Assembly: GCA_013420905.1 (NCBI GenBank) | Contig: JAAXNY010000001.1 | Coordinates: forward strand, 6,510,001-6,574,000 | Source: Collybia mongolica | Taxonomy: Eukaryota; Basidiomycota; Agaricomycetes; Agaricales; Clitocybaceae | DNA: 64,000 nt | Direction: 5' to 3' | Shown here: positions 25,600-37,688 of the stretch, one piece after another | How the letters are laid out: each line of letters begins with the position of its first letter | Numbering within the stretch: the first letter of the stretch is position 1 | Translations under genes and position numbers: made by a program | The notes under the pieces: model-generated | Seen by the model: only the letters and a program-made list of their open reading frames with translations | Database searches by the model: none | Told to the model about the DNA's origin: nothing

Positions 25600-26256
25600 C
25601 TAGATATCGTCGATGTCCACCTCCCCTTCGTCACCGAACTCAAATGTACACTCTCCGTCTTCCTCGCCGAATGTGTCCGTCTCGTTAATTTTAGCATTCT
25701 CTGGCAGCTCGCCGTATGCTTTAACTGTTAATAATAGGCCGCTTATCAGGACGAATCCGATAACGAACGAGCGCAAACCACATACGATTACGGGCCTCGT
25801 CAGCAGTATATTTGACAATAACATCCGCCTTGTCATCCTGGAAATCTCGCAACGAGAGGAGGACAATGTCGCCCTGGTTGATCCAGACCTATGTCATTCC
25901 GAGTCAGCCCCAAGTAAGGCATTTAAAAACCACCTTGGCGCACCTTCTTCCGCATCTTACCCCGGATATGTGCTAACCGTTTTTCACCGTCAAAGCACTG
26001 AGCCTCCAGCCGCCCATTTCCCAACATTTTAGTCACCTGTGCGTATTCCTGACCGTCTTCTCGGAAAACCAATTCGCGCTTATCATCGTCGTTCTCGTTC
26101 TTTCCACGTCTCCTGTTTTTACCACCCTGATACCGACATCAGAAAGGAAGTGCATACTGGGGGACGTCAGAACAAACCTTTCCTTTATTCTGAAACGGAG
26201 GAAAAGTCAGCGATCTAAATTGCAATAATCCGGCGATTATCACATACCTTCGGCAT
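25600..26256 (-). CDS. TIF11: Translation initiation factor eIF1A
   Basis: This is a complete eIF1A gene, the factor that binds the ribosomal A site and promotes scanning and start-codon recognition. The first exon is only 9 nt (26256-26248, Met-Pro-Lys). The second is 12 nt (26189-26178, Asn-Lys-Gly-Lys). The third then gives [19 protein letters not shown]. The OB-fold part has [54 protein letters not shown] and [16 protein letters not shown]. The acidic tail ends EVDIDDI, with the stop at 25600-25602. The length of about 145 residues and the basic N-terminus plus acidic C-terminus match the family. All splice sites are GT-AG. Confidence 0.95.
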
Positions 26257-27559
26257 ATTGAGCGAGTGAGGTTTTTGTTCCCGCTAGAGTCGCAAATCAA
26301 ATAAAAGCGACTGGAGAAACGATATAGATGTGCAACGGCGAGAGAGTCTGGTCGGCCTGTTGCGTTACTTGAGGATAAGCCAAAGCTGTGGGAGAAGCGA
26401 AGAAAGATCGAATCACGATGACTGGGGTCGTTGAAAATGTTTGGCGGTGTTAGCCGAGCCATTCCATATCGGGACAACCGCCGTGAAACGCTCATTTTCT
26501 CTACTTTTTTTTCCCTTAGTTGGACAAGCTGCCGATGAGTCCTTACTACTCGAATAATATTAGTACACTCTCCCTCATTTCTTACAACTAAGCGCTGTAT
26601 GATTGCCAGAATTGTGCTGGTGAGTCCTTTTATCTGTCCTCAATTTATCTTCATTCCGCGTAAGCGCTATGTAAGGCAACAAGGCTTTTATCGCATGATG
26701 GCCATGCAAGGTAGTACCTACGAACTTCGACGCTATCTCAACCATGCTAAATTTAGGAGGCCAGATATATCTTTACCCCTATTCACTAATTTAGCCTCCT
26801 CCCCTGATACTTCGTTGAAAAAGAATCAATGATACTGTCAGGGACATGCCAGTCCCATAATCCATTACGTTTCATAACAACTTACTCCTCAGAATCGAAC
26901 GCGACCAATTGGGAAGACCTAGTCATGCGGCGAGGGCCTATTTTGGGGTGGTCTGCGACATTTTGAACTATTGGTCCTCGCCACACAGTTTCGCTGCCCT
27001 CTCTTTCCTTTCCAGGTCACTTTTTTTTACATTCAACGTCTTTCGACACCAAATTGGATGACTCCATCGTTCAAGGAAGAAAGGTCATGCTCCTCGAAAG
27101 CGCCCAAAATCTCCGGAACCCGGTTCGTGTTTGGCTGTTTCCGATTACAGATTTCACCGGAGATTTGTACCAGCCCATGCCCCCGTAAAACCATATGTAG
27201 TGTTTAGATGCCTACCTGTGGATGGCTGAATCATGAGATACATACTAGAGGTTGGTTGCAACTGCCCCCATTGGTTCATAGTAAAAAATGCGTTTTTTGT
27301 CTCATGCTTGATGAATGCTTCGTGCCGAAGGGACATTTGATTTTACAATACAGGAGAGTGGTACGATGAAACGGCGAGCACAGTAAGTAAGTAGGTATAA
27401 TACATACACAATGCAACACCCGCATCACATCTAGGTCAGACAAACAATAAAATATGAAGTGGAAGCAACAGTCCGACGAGCTGCTATCTTTCTTGTGAGA
27501 CAGACGCTTGCTGCAGTTTGGTGCACAGGGACGAACCTGGTGTGGCATCGCTTGAAGTT
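26257..27559. other. Intergenic region upstream of eIF1A
   Basis: About 1.3 kb lies between eIF1A (minus) and the 3' end of the LYR gene (minus). The part next to 26256 should be the eIF1A promoter. An open plus-strand frame at 26599-26832 is unrecognised and has no clear partner exon. Confidence 0.35.
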
Positions 27560-28035
27560 CTATGAAGCCAGGTCTTGTGCGCGTGAGATCGGAGAAGCAG
27601 AGGCAACAACTGGTGTGTCTGGTTCCGGGTACATTCTCTTGAGGTGCCGATACTTGCGCAGCGAGTACAATGCAAGTGTTTCTAGACGAAGTTTCACTAT
27701 CAGCGGCTCTAGGTCCGAATAATGTGACACACCTTTCTTAATGTAATCCCCCAACCTCAATGCCTTCTCTATTTCCTCCCTATCAGTTAAGTTTCTATTC
27801 TCTGCCCTCCTCGTGTATGAATAATAGCAGTCTGAAATGAGTCGTCAATAGCTCACTTTCGTACATCCTGCGTATCCTGCCATGGAAGTCATACCTGTCC
27901 ATATTTTCACTGTGAACTGACCGAAAAAAAGGCCTCATGTGACAACACTCACGAAGGATCTGGGTAATCTCTCCCCAGTCTATGAAGCTCCTTGTATAGA
28001 GCCAGAGCACGCAGACGTGTCGAGTTACATGCCAT
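27560..28035 (-). CDS. LYR-motif protein, ETFRF1/LYRM5-like
   Basis: This is a small mitochondrial-type LYR protein of about 112 residues. Exon 1 from 28035 encodes MACNSTRLRALALYKELHRL and GRDYPDPS, containing the L-Y-K form of the LYR motif and the GRDYP block. Exon 2 gives YDFHGRIRRMYE and exon 3 ENRNLTDREEIEKALRLGDY. Exon 4 gives TLALYSLRKYRHLKRMYPEP, which closely resembles the end of human ETFRF1, the regulator of electron-transfer flavoprotein. The stop is at 27560-27562. Three short introns are needed. LYR proteins bind the mitochondrial acyl carrier protein and assist in assembling or controlling respiratory or Fe-S proteins. The link to ETF is inferred from similarity only. Confidence 0.82.
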
Positions 28036-28927
28036 CCCCTCCAACGACGTCAACATGCAGCGTTAAGTTCAAGCGGTCGGCGTTAAAGAGGGACGCGATG
28101 TGTGTGGGGTATTTGGGGTATAACGTGGGAAAGCCGCGGTCGTTTCGGCAATTACGATCACAAGGTTTTTCGTTTCCAATTACCGCCATCTATATCGTAG
28201 CTTGAACCTCAACATCTCAATGTGTTATATTCCATCGAAAAATATAAAGGGACGACCAGAAGCTGGCCCAAGGAATGACATCGCCAATATTCTCCTCCCT
28301 CTTAACCGCATATATTTTGATTCCACTGCCCCCTCAGGAACAGGTGGGTTATTTTTAACCAGGCTCTCCCACTGGTGGCGTGCCGACGCACGAGCGTCTT
28401 GTAAGCTCTCGTAAAGATTCTGATCAGATGGCGATTGCTACGTGGTTCGCCGCAAGCAGTTCCTACTGTCAGCCATTTTGTTCACTTTATGCGCAATTGT
28501 AATGAGCTTGACGTTGCTTGACAAGTTATCACAAATCAGATCAGATACAGGCCGAAGATGGTTTTCCATCCGGACACAGTATAGGGTAAGCAGAGGACTA
28601 AATCCTGTACTCTCAAGAATATTCTAAGCATCCAAGCAGGTAGCGATGGAACGCCCTTCATTAACAGGCTGTTTAACAGGAGGCGCGTAGGGATCCCGAT
28701 TCTACTAGATGGGGTACCAAACATACGGACTAAATTTCAAGTACGAGGTACGTGCCCAAAGAGGAAGATCGGTGGTATAACTCAAGCTGATTGGCTAGCA
28801 AACTACGAACGTGCACCCCCCCTCATAAAAAAGGGCATATTAGGATCACTTAAAAGGGTGAACTATACTGAAGGAAGGCCCCGCTCCCCGCTGCTTTATA
28901 TTCACTTCACTACAACCCGAGTTGACC
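28036..28927. promoter_or_regulatory. Divergent promoter region, LYR gene / phosphate transporter
   Basis: About 0.9 kb separates two divergent start codons. Near the transporter it contains two ACGTG cores (around 28752 and 28809, the second reading AACGTGC on the plus strand). They resemble the E-box half sites recognised by Pho4-type bHLH regulators. A TTATATT block lies about 30 nt before the transporter ATG. Regulation by phosphate starvation is an inference from the gene's identity and these weak sites. Confidence 0.3.
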
Positions 28928-31131
28928 ATGTCCAGCGGTGAGAAAGATCACTCGTCTGACAATATCAATATGGGGAAACCTGTAAATGCGACCTATGTGA
29001 TCAACGAGCGCCGCCGCGCCGCCTTGGCAGAAATCGACAATGCCAAGTTTTCGTGAGTCGCGCACATGCTATGCCCAGCCAAGATTTACCCTAACTCGCA
29101 CTTCAGTTTGTTCCATGCAAAAGTTTGCTTGGTGGCCGGTGTGGGCTTCTTCACTGATGCGTGCGTAACCCGTCCTGCCGCTGTTGGCGGCCCCTGTAAT
29201 TCGCTCTCTAGATACGATATTTTTGCCATCAACATTGCCTCAACCATGTTGGGATACGTTTATGGCAAAGGTTAGATGTTTTATTCGATATTTATAACTG
29301 ATATTTATTAGATGATGTTGAAATCATAGGCCAAAAACTAAACCAACAACAAGACCTTGGTATTAAGGTTGCGACTCCTGTCGGTACACTTGTCGGCCAG
29401 CTTCTTTTTGGCTGGTTGGCAGATTATGTGGGTCGCAAGAAGATGTGTGAGTAATTTCAAATTTTCTCCGAGTTATTACGGAAATTCTTCTTCATTATTT
29501 TAGATGGCATAGAGTTGATAATAATCATTGTGGCAACGTTTGCCCAAGCACTTTCTGGTAGTGGACATGCCGTGAACATCATCGGCACTCTTGTGGTTTG
29601 GCGATTTATCGTTCGTTTCTTCCTTATCATACAACACACGACACTAATTTCTTCGGGAAGGCGGGAGTGGGCATAGGGGGAGATTACCCTTTAAGTGCTG
29701 TTATTTCGTCAGAATTTGCTTCTACGAAATATCGTGGACGAATCATGACTGCCGTGTTCGCTGCTCAAGGATGGGGCAACCTCGGTATGTCTTCCTGGGT
29801 GTACCCTGGATAAATTTTATTGATTGATCCTTCCTTAGCTGCTGCTGTGGTTGCTGCCATTACTGTCGCTGCGTACAAGGACTCGATCTTACAGGATTCG
29901 ACAGACCTCAATCACGTCGATTTTATGTGGCGCATTCTCATCGGCCTTGGCTGTGTTCCAGGAGTCATTGCTCTTTACTTCCGCCTTACTATCCCTGAAA
30001 CACCCCGGTTCACTATGGATATAGAGCGCAACGTCTTACAGGCTGCAACAGATATTGAGAATGTCCTGACCCAAGGAAACTCTAAGGCCGATCCTGATGC
30101 CGTCATTCAACGTGCGGATGTCCCCAAGGCCAGTTTTGCGGATTTCCGAAGGCACTTTGGCCAGTGGAAGAATCTCAAAATTCTGTTGGGGACATCGTAT
30201 TCGTGGTTCGCTCTAGACGTAAGATTCCTATATTATTTGTCTACCCTAGTAAACTGATTTATGCGCGACAGGTTGCTTTCTATGGGCTGGGCCTCAATTC
30301 ATCAGTGATATTGGAAGCAATCGGCTTTGGTACACCCCTAGGAAAAGACAAGCAGGCTGTATACAACAACCTCCACAATATTTGCGTCGGAAACATCATT
30401 CTTGCAGCGGCCGGCCTGATCCCTGGTTACTACTTCTCCTTCCTTTTCATTGATTCATGGGGACGAAAGCGGATCCAATTGATGGGCTTCACTATACTCA
30501 CCGTCCTATTCATGACTATGGGTCAGTTGCCCTATCTTCGAATGAAGTATCTGTTGTGCTTAGTTCCTTCAGGTTTCGGGTACGACAGACTCACATCAAG
30601 TGCAGCTGCGAAAAAAGGATTTGTCGTTCTCTACTGTTTTGCCAACTTTTTTCAGAATTTCGGACCCAACACGACAACTTTTGTAATTCCTGGTGAAATA
30701 TTCCCGACGCGCTACCGCTCAACAGCCCACGGTATTTCCGCAGCCAGTGGAAAGCTGGGCGCTATTATCGCCCAGGTTGGCTTTGCGAAACTCAAGGATA
30801 TCCACGGGACCAATCAATTCGTCAAGCATATGTGTGCATTGTCCATCTAATACTAGGGTTAACAGCTGACGTTTTCGGGAATCATATAGCTTGGAAATTT
30901 TTGCATTGTTTATGTTAACTGGAATATTCTCTACCCTTCTGTTACCAGAGACAAAGCTACAGACCCTGGAAGACCTGTCCAACGAAGATCAAGAAGACTT
31001 CGTCAGAGGTATTAGAACATTGTTTCTCGGGTTCCAAAATTCTCTGACGTCCACTTCTAGGCATCGCAGGAAGGGTCGAAGTAGAAAACGGCGTTGTCGT
31101 GGCCCAGAGGAAAGATAGTGCATCTTATTGA
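28928..31131 (+). CDS. PHO84: High-affinity phosphate:proton symporter, Pho84-like (MFS)
   Basis: This is a multi-exon major facilitator protein of the phosphate:H+ symporter family. It starts [16 protein letters not shown]. The first membrane helix reads [14 protein letters not shown] and is completed after an intron by [10 protein letters not shown], placing the conserved aspartates of helix 1. The family signature [16 protein letters not shown] is near 29678-29720. Next come [20 protein letters not shown], the central loop, [20 protein letters not shown] and [21 protein letters not shown] last membrane helix ends [18 protein letters not shown] final intron (about 31018-31068) leads to the end [19 protein letters not shown] with the stop at 31129-31131. 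The total is about twelve membrane segments, and I see no defect. Confidence 0.92.
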
Positions 31132-31400
31132 TCGATTGATTTTCCCTTGCAATGTTGCATGATCGCCAGTACGAATCTGTAATCTAATCTACATCGCCTC
31201 AGACAACAGTCACGCTGAAATTAGGTTGAGGTCAATAGCACGACAAATTTCATATTTTCATTGCCCTTATATCCCCGTACGAGGTTCACGAACGTTCGTC
31301 GAGAGCAACCAAAAATATACTCAATCATAGGTCTGATGAACGCTGTAACGTCGAGTTATTACGGACGTGTGACAGGGTAAACATCGGCGCATTGTGTATT

Positions 31401-32402
31401 CTATGCTTCGACTTTTTTCTAAATGAGAGAAGACCAAAGGTCAGTACAACGACAAAAACGATCAAAAATTCCTTACATAGCCAACGGCTTCAAAGTCGTA
31501 TTTTATGCCCGTTTCAGCTAATTTGCGCTTTCGTTCGTTTTGACGTTTGATGAGTCTCTTTGCAGCCCGCACCTGTTCAACTTCCGTTCGGGGCTACAGA
31601 GGCATGTCTGAATATTATAGTTCGGAGAAAGATGGAAAAAACGATAACAAACTTTGTTGTGCTCGACACGTGTGACGCGATCTCGTGGAACGGTTCTCCA
31701 TTTCCGGTTTGCACCGATCCAGAGTTCAGGATGTACCTCATTGTTGGGAATAACTTTACACCGTAGGATGTGACCCATAATCAGGTAGTTATCCATAGTA
31801 TCAGCGACGATCTGTGCGACGGCCGAAGAGTCAAATTCCACAAAGCCATAATGCTTCGATCGTCCGGTCTGATGATCCAGTTGACACCGTTTTAGTTTCA
31901 ATAATTGGGAAGGAAAATGGAGACAGAGGCGGACCTTTTTGTTCCGGGATAGACGAATACGAGTCACGGCACCAAACTGAGAGAAATAAGCTTTCATCTG
32001 ATCTTCGAAGAAGCCATGGGGTAACCGACCAAGGAATATAACGCCTCGGTCGTCTGTCTGGGAATTTTGCGAAAGTTAAAGGTCTGGTCTGAAAACGTGG
32101 TGTAAACATACAGGTTGACGTTTTGCCTTGTCTAACTTGCGTTTGACGGTCTCATCATCCTTTGCGATGGTTGGAAGCTTGCCGATATCGAAGGTAGATG
32201 GCTCGACGTCCATTCCATCCTCATCTGACGAATCGTCGTCGTCGGTTGAAAACCCATGAAGATGAACGTCTTCATCATTTAGATCAAGTTCGGTATCAGG
32301 TTGAGCAGCCTCATCGTCGGAAGGGGTGGTCGGTTCATGCTCCGTTGACGGCTCCTTAACCTTGGATTTTTTACGTTTCGAGGATTGAATGGGTGGTGGC
32401 AT
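31401..32402 (-). CDS. Nucleolar RRM protein, Nop15/NIFK-like ribosome biogenesis factor
   Basis: Start at 32402 (MPPPIQSSKRKKSKVKEP). The N-terminal part is acidic and disordered (HLHGFSTDDDDSSDEDGMDV). A single RRM follows: GVIFLGRLPHGFFEDQMKAY carries RNP2, and KHYGFVEFDSSAVAQ carries RNP1. The C-terminal part is basic (RAAKRLIKRQNERKRKLAE) and ends, after a last intron, KKVEA at 31401-31403. The layout and the GIKYDFEAVGY end match Nop15 of yeast and NIFK of animals, which act in 60S subunit maturation. The start codon lies only about 45 bp from the edge of an inserted foldback element, so its promoter is either inside that element or was displaced by it. Confidence 0.8.
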
Positions 32403-32447
32403 GGGGGATATTGGGTCTGACAGACCGGAGGGGAGAGTAACCTCTAT

Positions 32448-33477
32448 TTGTGGGTGGGCAATTTCTGGTAAGCTGTAAGTGTGACGCGCGTCACACTCAG
32501 TAAAAAATAAAGTCATGCTCAGTCAGTGTAAAGTCAGCAGTAATGACAAAGTCAACAAAAAGTCATACAAGAGTCAACTAAAATGGTAATTCAAACTCAT
32601 ACTTTTGTCAACTATCAATGTGGATTTGGCCATTTGGGGGAAAATGAATGATTCTTGACTACTTTGGGCCGGCTCTTGACCATTACATTTGGGTGATGTC
32701 GAAACTCGCGACTGACCATGAAGTTTGACTTAATTTTTTACTGAGCGTCACAGACACGAGATAGTCACACTGATGCCAAACCTTGATACATTGCGTTTGT
32801 GAGCGGCACCACTTCCAGATGATAAAAATTTCAGTATAACTTATAGTACTGTCTTAACATCCTGATGTGATAGATTTTCCCTGGAGGAGTGTGGAAGTAT
32901 GAGAACAAATCACATGCCTGCCAAATGACACCATTCATATAGGGCAAAATTTGTATCTCAATCTCCTCCTTCAATTCTCATCCAATTGCTTTGGTCTAAT
33001 GGGCAAAATAGCACTATTTTTGAGCTCTACAAACCCATTAAGAGATATGTTAAATATTCTTCCTCCTTCACCCAGGACTTCCTATTTTACCACTAAAAAT
33101 AGGCTTTCTTAAATGAAGGGGATAAAAAATTTAAAATCCCTTCTAATGGGTTTGTAGAGCTAAAAAAAAATAGTGCTATTTTGCCCCTTGGACCAAAGCA
33201 ATTGGATGAGAATTGAAGGAGGAGATTGAGATACAAATTTTGCCCTATATGAATGGTGCCATTTGGCAGGCACATGATTGGTTCTCATACTTCCACACTC
33301 CTCCAGGGAAAATCTATCACATCAGGATGTTAAGACAGTACTATAAGTTATACTGAAATTTTTATCATCTGGAAGTGGTGCTGCTCACAAACACAATGTA
33401 TCAAGGTTTGGCGTCACAGCGTGATTATCTCGCGTCTGTGACGCGCGTCACACTTACCGGGAATTGCCCACCCCCAA
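32448..33477. mobile_element. Foldback (palindromic) TIR element in a divergent promoter
   Basis: The element is bounded by inverted repeats that read TTGNGGGTGGGCAATT, then YCYGGTAAG, on both ends. Further in, both ends carry the palindrome GTGTGACGCGCGTCAC. Beyond a 250-bp insertion in the left arm, the arms stay complementary for about 300 nt (about 32753-33060 against about 33110-33440). The whole unit can therefore fold into a long hairpin. Flanking ATT on both sides may be a 3-bp target duplication. No coding capacity was seen. It fills the gap between two divergent genes, with about 45 bp left on each side before the start codons. Confidence 0.8.
32496..32745. mobile_element. 250-bp MITE nested in the foldback element
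   Basis: Its ends are inverted repeats starting CTCAGTAAAAAATNAAGTCA (one mismatch in 20). It is flanked by a direct repeat CGTCACA (32489-32495 and 32746-32752). The opposite arm of the host palindrome (around 33440-33460) carries the same surrounding sequence with a single CGTCACA and no insert, so the empty site is preserved there. A second copy of the same terminus is at about 53770. Confidence 0.78.
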
Positions 33478-33521
33478 TTATAGATGGGGCCAGCAAATAG
33501 ATAATAATAACCCCCTCATTA

Positions 33522-34620
33522 ATGGCACCGCGTTTCGTTAATCCTCATTTCTTGCCTGACACAACAGTCTTAGTCTCTCGAAAGCAAATTTATAATGAAG
33601 GCAATAGCAATGCAGCGGATGGCGAGCCCATGTCTTCACTTGGAGATGGTCTGGTCGAGGAACTGTATCAATCAATACGTGCCTCCTTGGATTCTGAAAT
33701 TCAGCCTGATGCACACCGGGAAAAGCGCAGAAGGTTAGACGTTGTACCCGATGCACCACAACCGAGAGGCCCTGTTCGTATGTACTTCCAGAATCAATGT
33801 CTGCTCACAAGTCGACAGCGATTAATTGCAAATTAGTGTTCCGGCTGGTATCCAATTCGCAATCATTACATCCTCTTCTCCTAGAGCCGAAACCTCCTCC
33901 ACCTCCAATGTTCGTGTACTCTCACCTCTTCTTATCCGTACCTTATGACGCCTAACAGAACCCGCGAGCCTGATTGTGAAGATAATGCGACCCAGGCGGA
34001 AACACGAAGAAACCATGCCAAAGCCGCAGCAGTAGACACGTCCTGGGTATTGAGTGAGTCCCGAAAACAAATCACAGTATGTATTTCTTCCTGAAAGTCT
34101 CCAACGCTGACGCATTGCATTCGTAACAAAGCGCTCACCTAGTAATTTGCGGAAAATTTCCATCGCAGAAACAGCATTGCCAACTCCTGTTCCTGCCATC
34201 ATGGTCCTCTCAAGCGACAAACCATTTAGGGCAACACGGCCTCCAGTCTCAGCATCTCAGCTTACACAACATCCTTACGCCAAGCACGCCTCTCTGCCTT
34301 CCATGGCCGCTGTTACGAACATTCCGGACTGCCCGATCATAAATATTGGCTCACCAAAGCCGACGATATCTAAAAATGAGACCAAACGCAGGAGAAAGAG
34401 AGGGAACAATTTGAACCGGGCCCGTCCTCCACCATCATTCTGGAGACCAAATTCTGCACATGGCGGAAAAGGCCTGGGCTATGCCATGGGGTACCCTTGT
34501 AGTCTGGAAATACTTGAAAACACCTCATCTCAACCAAACCGTAACCGGTTTCACTATCCAAGAGACACGATGCAGAAAGGAGTTCACATAAAATCTGCAA
34601 TAAATACGCTCAGTAACTAA
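33522..34620 (+). CDS. Uncharacterised basic fungal protein
   Basis: Four exons seem to be joined. MAPRFVNPHFLPDTTVLVSR begins exon 1, which continues to QPRGPV. Then comes a segment with FRLVSNSQSLHPLLLEPK and a proline run, then a segment REPDCEDNATQAETRRNH...VDTSWVLSESRK. A long last exon begins after CATCGCAG and holds SKNETKRRRKRGNNLNR, FWRPNSAHGGKGLGYAMGY and the end SAINTLSN (stop 34618-34620). The KRRRKRG block could be a nuclear localisation signal. I recognise no domain. The gene is divergent from the Nop15-like gene, and its start is about 45 bp from the foldback element. Confidence 0.6.
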
Positions 34621-34847
34621 CCAATAAATAAATAAATAATGTTACTTTCTATCGAATTGGCATGACCAAAGAAACGCTTTTGCTGAACTCATTGATCACA
34701 ACTGGCTTTGCCACTCAAAGGTCGTTTTTCTTTACTTCGGTCAATAAATTAACTCCAGATCAACTGTATTGAACCTGGAAACGCGTGAGGACCTACCGTC
34801 CATTTTGATGCTAATACCACAAACATTTATGACTGGTTTTAGCACAT

Positions 34848-37688
34848 ATGCCTTCTACGCCACCACCTCTTGGGCAATACACCATTCCAGGCATCCCCCA
34901 TCTACCATCTTCAGCCGTCTCACGTCACCGTGGGTCAATAGGATCTTCTTTCTCTTTTGGCCCGCAACACCTCGTCGATTCGTATCTGGACGCGAACTCA
35001 AGTACTGTTTCGGGCCCAAACACTCTAGCACTTGATCCTAATCGATCAGTACTCCCTGCGTCACCGTTGAGGTCCTCGCCCCGTCGACAAAGAAGGGCGA
35101 AAGAGAGCACCGGACGAACACCCCACCCACTCGCGAACGATACGACCGACGTATTCCAAGATTCAGAGGACGACGCAGACGATGAAAGTGAATACGAATG
35201 GGGAATGGTAGATCGGATGAGGTTATGGCGGCATGACGCCTTGATGCAGCACCTATACGAAACTGCAGCGTTCTGGGGAGACAAAATTGTGAGCTGGACG
35301 AGTACGTCGCGCCGCGTGTCAATACCCTTGTGGCGTTTAACGCGTCAGTTTGTCTATATAGATGATCCAAACGACGCATTCTGGCTGGCTCAAACATACT
35401 TCATGACCCACCAATATTCGCGCGCAGAACGTCTACTCACTCGGCCATTCCCCACATCACCCCCGAAGCGTCTATCGACTCCCCCACCGACGACGAATGG
35501 AAACATATCACACCTATTCACCTCCTCGAAGGGAAAAGGTCGTGAAGTAGATCCTCCACCGAAATCTATAGAACTTCCACGCCTTCCCATGGGACCATCG
35601 GGTATGATTGACGTGCCTGGGGACGTCCAAGATCATGTATCTCGCCTGGTTGACATGAGTGTGGCCTGCCGTTATTTAGCGGCACAGTGCCAGGTCTGCA
35701 GATCATCGTTCCTATACGTGTCGACGCCGACTCATGTCTTGCTAGGTCCGGCAAGGTAACTGGGACGATGCAACGGAAATGTTGGGCGAGGCAAACCCAT
35801 TTCGTGCCTCTGGTCAGTCATATTTATTCGATAGGGATGTGGGGCTTACACTTTTCTGTTCAGGAAGAAGTGGACCAGCTGTGCCCAATGTAGATGGAGG
35901 CATCAAGGTAGTTATTTTGTCCATGGGCCCAATTGCGTTACCAACAGCTTTTAGGTGGAAGCCTCGATGTGTTACCTTCGTGGTATACTCATGCTTAAGC
36001 TAAACCGAGGCGATCAAGCCAAACAATGCTTCATGGAAGCCCTGGCACTTGATGTTAAATGCTACGATGCGTTCGACCAGCTGGTAACAGGTGAAATGAT
36101 GACACCAGATGAAGGTATGCGCCTTGAAGCCGCACTTCCCGCTTTCAGTTAATATTATTTCAACACAGAGTGGGAATTCGTGCAAGGTCTTGCCTACACC
36201 TCACAAACGCCTCAGGATGCTACTTTCGTACAGCTAATGTATACCGCTCGTTTACGTAAGTACAAACATGCGAATGAGCATGCCCTGGCACGCCAGCGTT
36301 TGGTGGAAGAATTTGGTCTAGGAGACAATCCAGATGTCCTTCACAGTTTCGCGGATGCGCTTTATGCGAACTTCCGATGGGCAGACTGCTTTGTCATTAC
36401 GTCAAGGTAAGCCATATACCGCCCTCAGCCAATTTGACATCTAGCTGAGGCTCACAGAATCCTGGGACTCGTGTCAATACACAATGCGACAATGTCATTG
36501 CATATCGCATGCATGTACCATTTGTCACATCTGAATTCTAAACTGTTTATTCTTGCACATGAGATGGTAAATCGCGAACCGGAGAATCCCATTAGCTGGT
36601 ATGCCGTAGGGGTCTGGTACTTGAGCCACGGAAAGTGGGCACAAGCAAGGCAGTATTTCAGGTTAGTCATCAAACAATTGCTTCAAAGTCTCTTTTGCTG
36701 ATTGGCTTTCAGTAAGACATCCTTGATGGACCCTCGCTTTGGACCCGCATGGATCGCCTTTGCACATACGTTTGCACTGGAGGGGGAGCATGATCACGCC
36801 GTTACCGCATACTCTACATGTGCAAGGATGTTTACAGGGTATGTTTGTCGTCGATATTACAGCCCACAGCCTGTGACGTCCGTGCAGTTCACATCTCCCC
36901 CTGATGTTTGTAGGGATGGAAAACATTATGCTTTCAAATCATGAATTGGCGGACGAGGCGCTCAACGCTGCAAATTCGATGTGTGATGGTGATCCACTCC
37001 TCGTGAACGAGCGAGGGGTGATGGCTTTCAACCACGGAGAGTGAGTAACACATGTTCCTTCCATTCCCCAGAAGCAGCAACATTCATTCAACCCGCAAAT
37101 AGTTATGGGCGAGCCGCTTCGTTGTTTCAAGATGCTCTTGACTTGGCACAAGTCACACAAAGTTCGCAGAAACCCTGGGCAACGACCTACTTAAATCTTG
37201 GCACATGTTTTCGAAAACTCAAGTGAGTTCTCGCTGTATGCCCTGAAGCAAATGATATATCCTCATTAAACATAATCTATCAGCCGCCTAGAGGATGCCA
37301 AAACAACATATCAAAAGGTGCTGGAGCTTGACTCACAACACTCTATGGCGCTTGGCTTCCTCGGACTCGTCTACCATCTCCTGGGAGACGTCGACAATGC
37401 AATCGTAAAATATCACGAGGTGCGTTATGCCGATAACTCTAATCGTTCGTAAGACCAACTCCTTTCCAGGCATCTAGTATCGATCCTAGCAACGCGCATG
37501 TGCTCGAGTTGTTGAACATGGCACTTGAGTCCAGTTTGCTTTTGAAGGCTCCTGCCCCAGAGATGACCCAAAAGCTAAAGGATGGATTCGCCGCATTCCA
37601 TGCAGGGAAACACCAAGCAAGGCATGGGGGGAAGTATCTAGATGTCCCAGCTGATGCAGTGGATATCGATGGGATGAGTGTGGGCTGA
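34848..37688 (+). CDS. CDC16: Anaphase-promoting complex subunit Cdc16/APC6 (TPR protein)
   Basis: This is a large TPR protein with many introns. The first exon encodes a Ser/Pro-rich disordered N-terminus (MPSTPPPLGQYTIPGIPH), then MRLWRHDALMQHLYETAAFW and NDAFWLAQTYFMTHQYSRAE, the start of the TPR superhelix. Later exons give RGDQAKQCFMEALALDVKCY, HANEHALARQRLVEEFG, PENPISWYAVGVWYLSHGKW, KTSLMDPRFGPAWIAFAHTF and LEDAKTTYQKVLELD, all TPR-like. The Cdc16-typical order with a late MGRAASLFQDALDLA-like unit is kept. The end is DVPADAVDIDGMSVG at 37688. Cdc16 is a scaffold subunit of the APC/C ubiquitin ligase that drives mitotic exit. No frame break was found, although not every splice site was checked. 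Confidence 0.85.
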
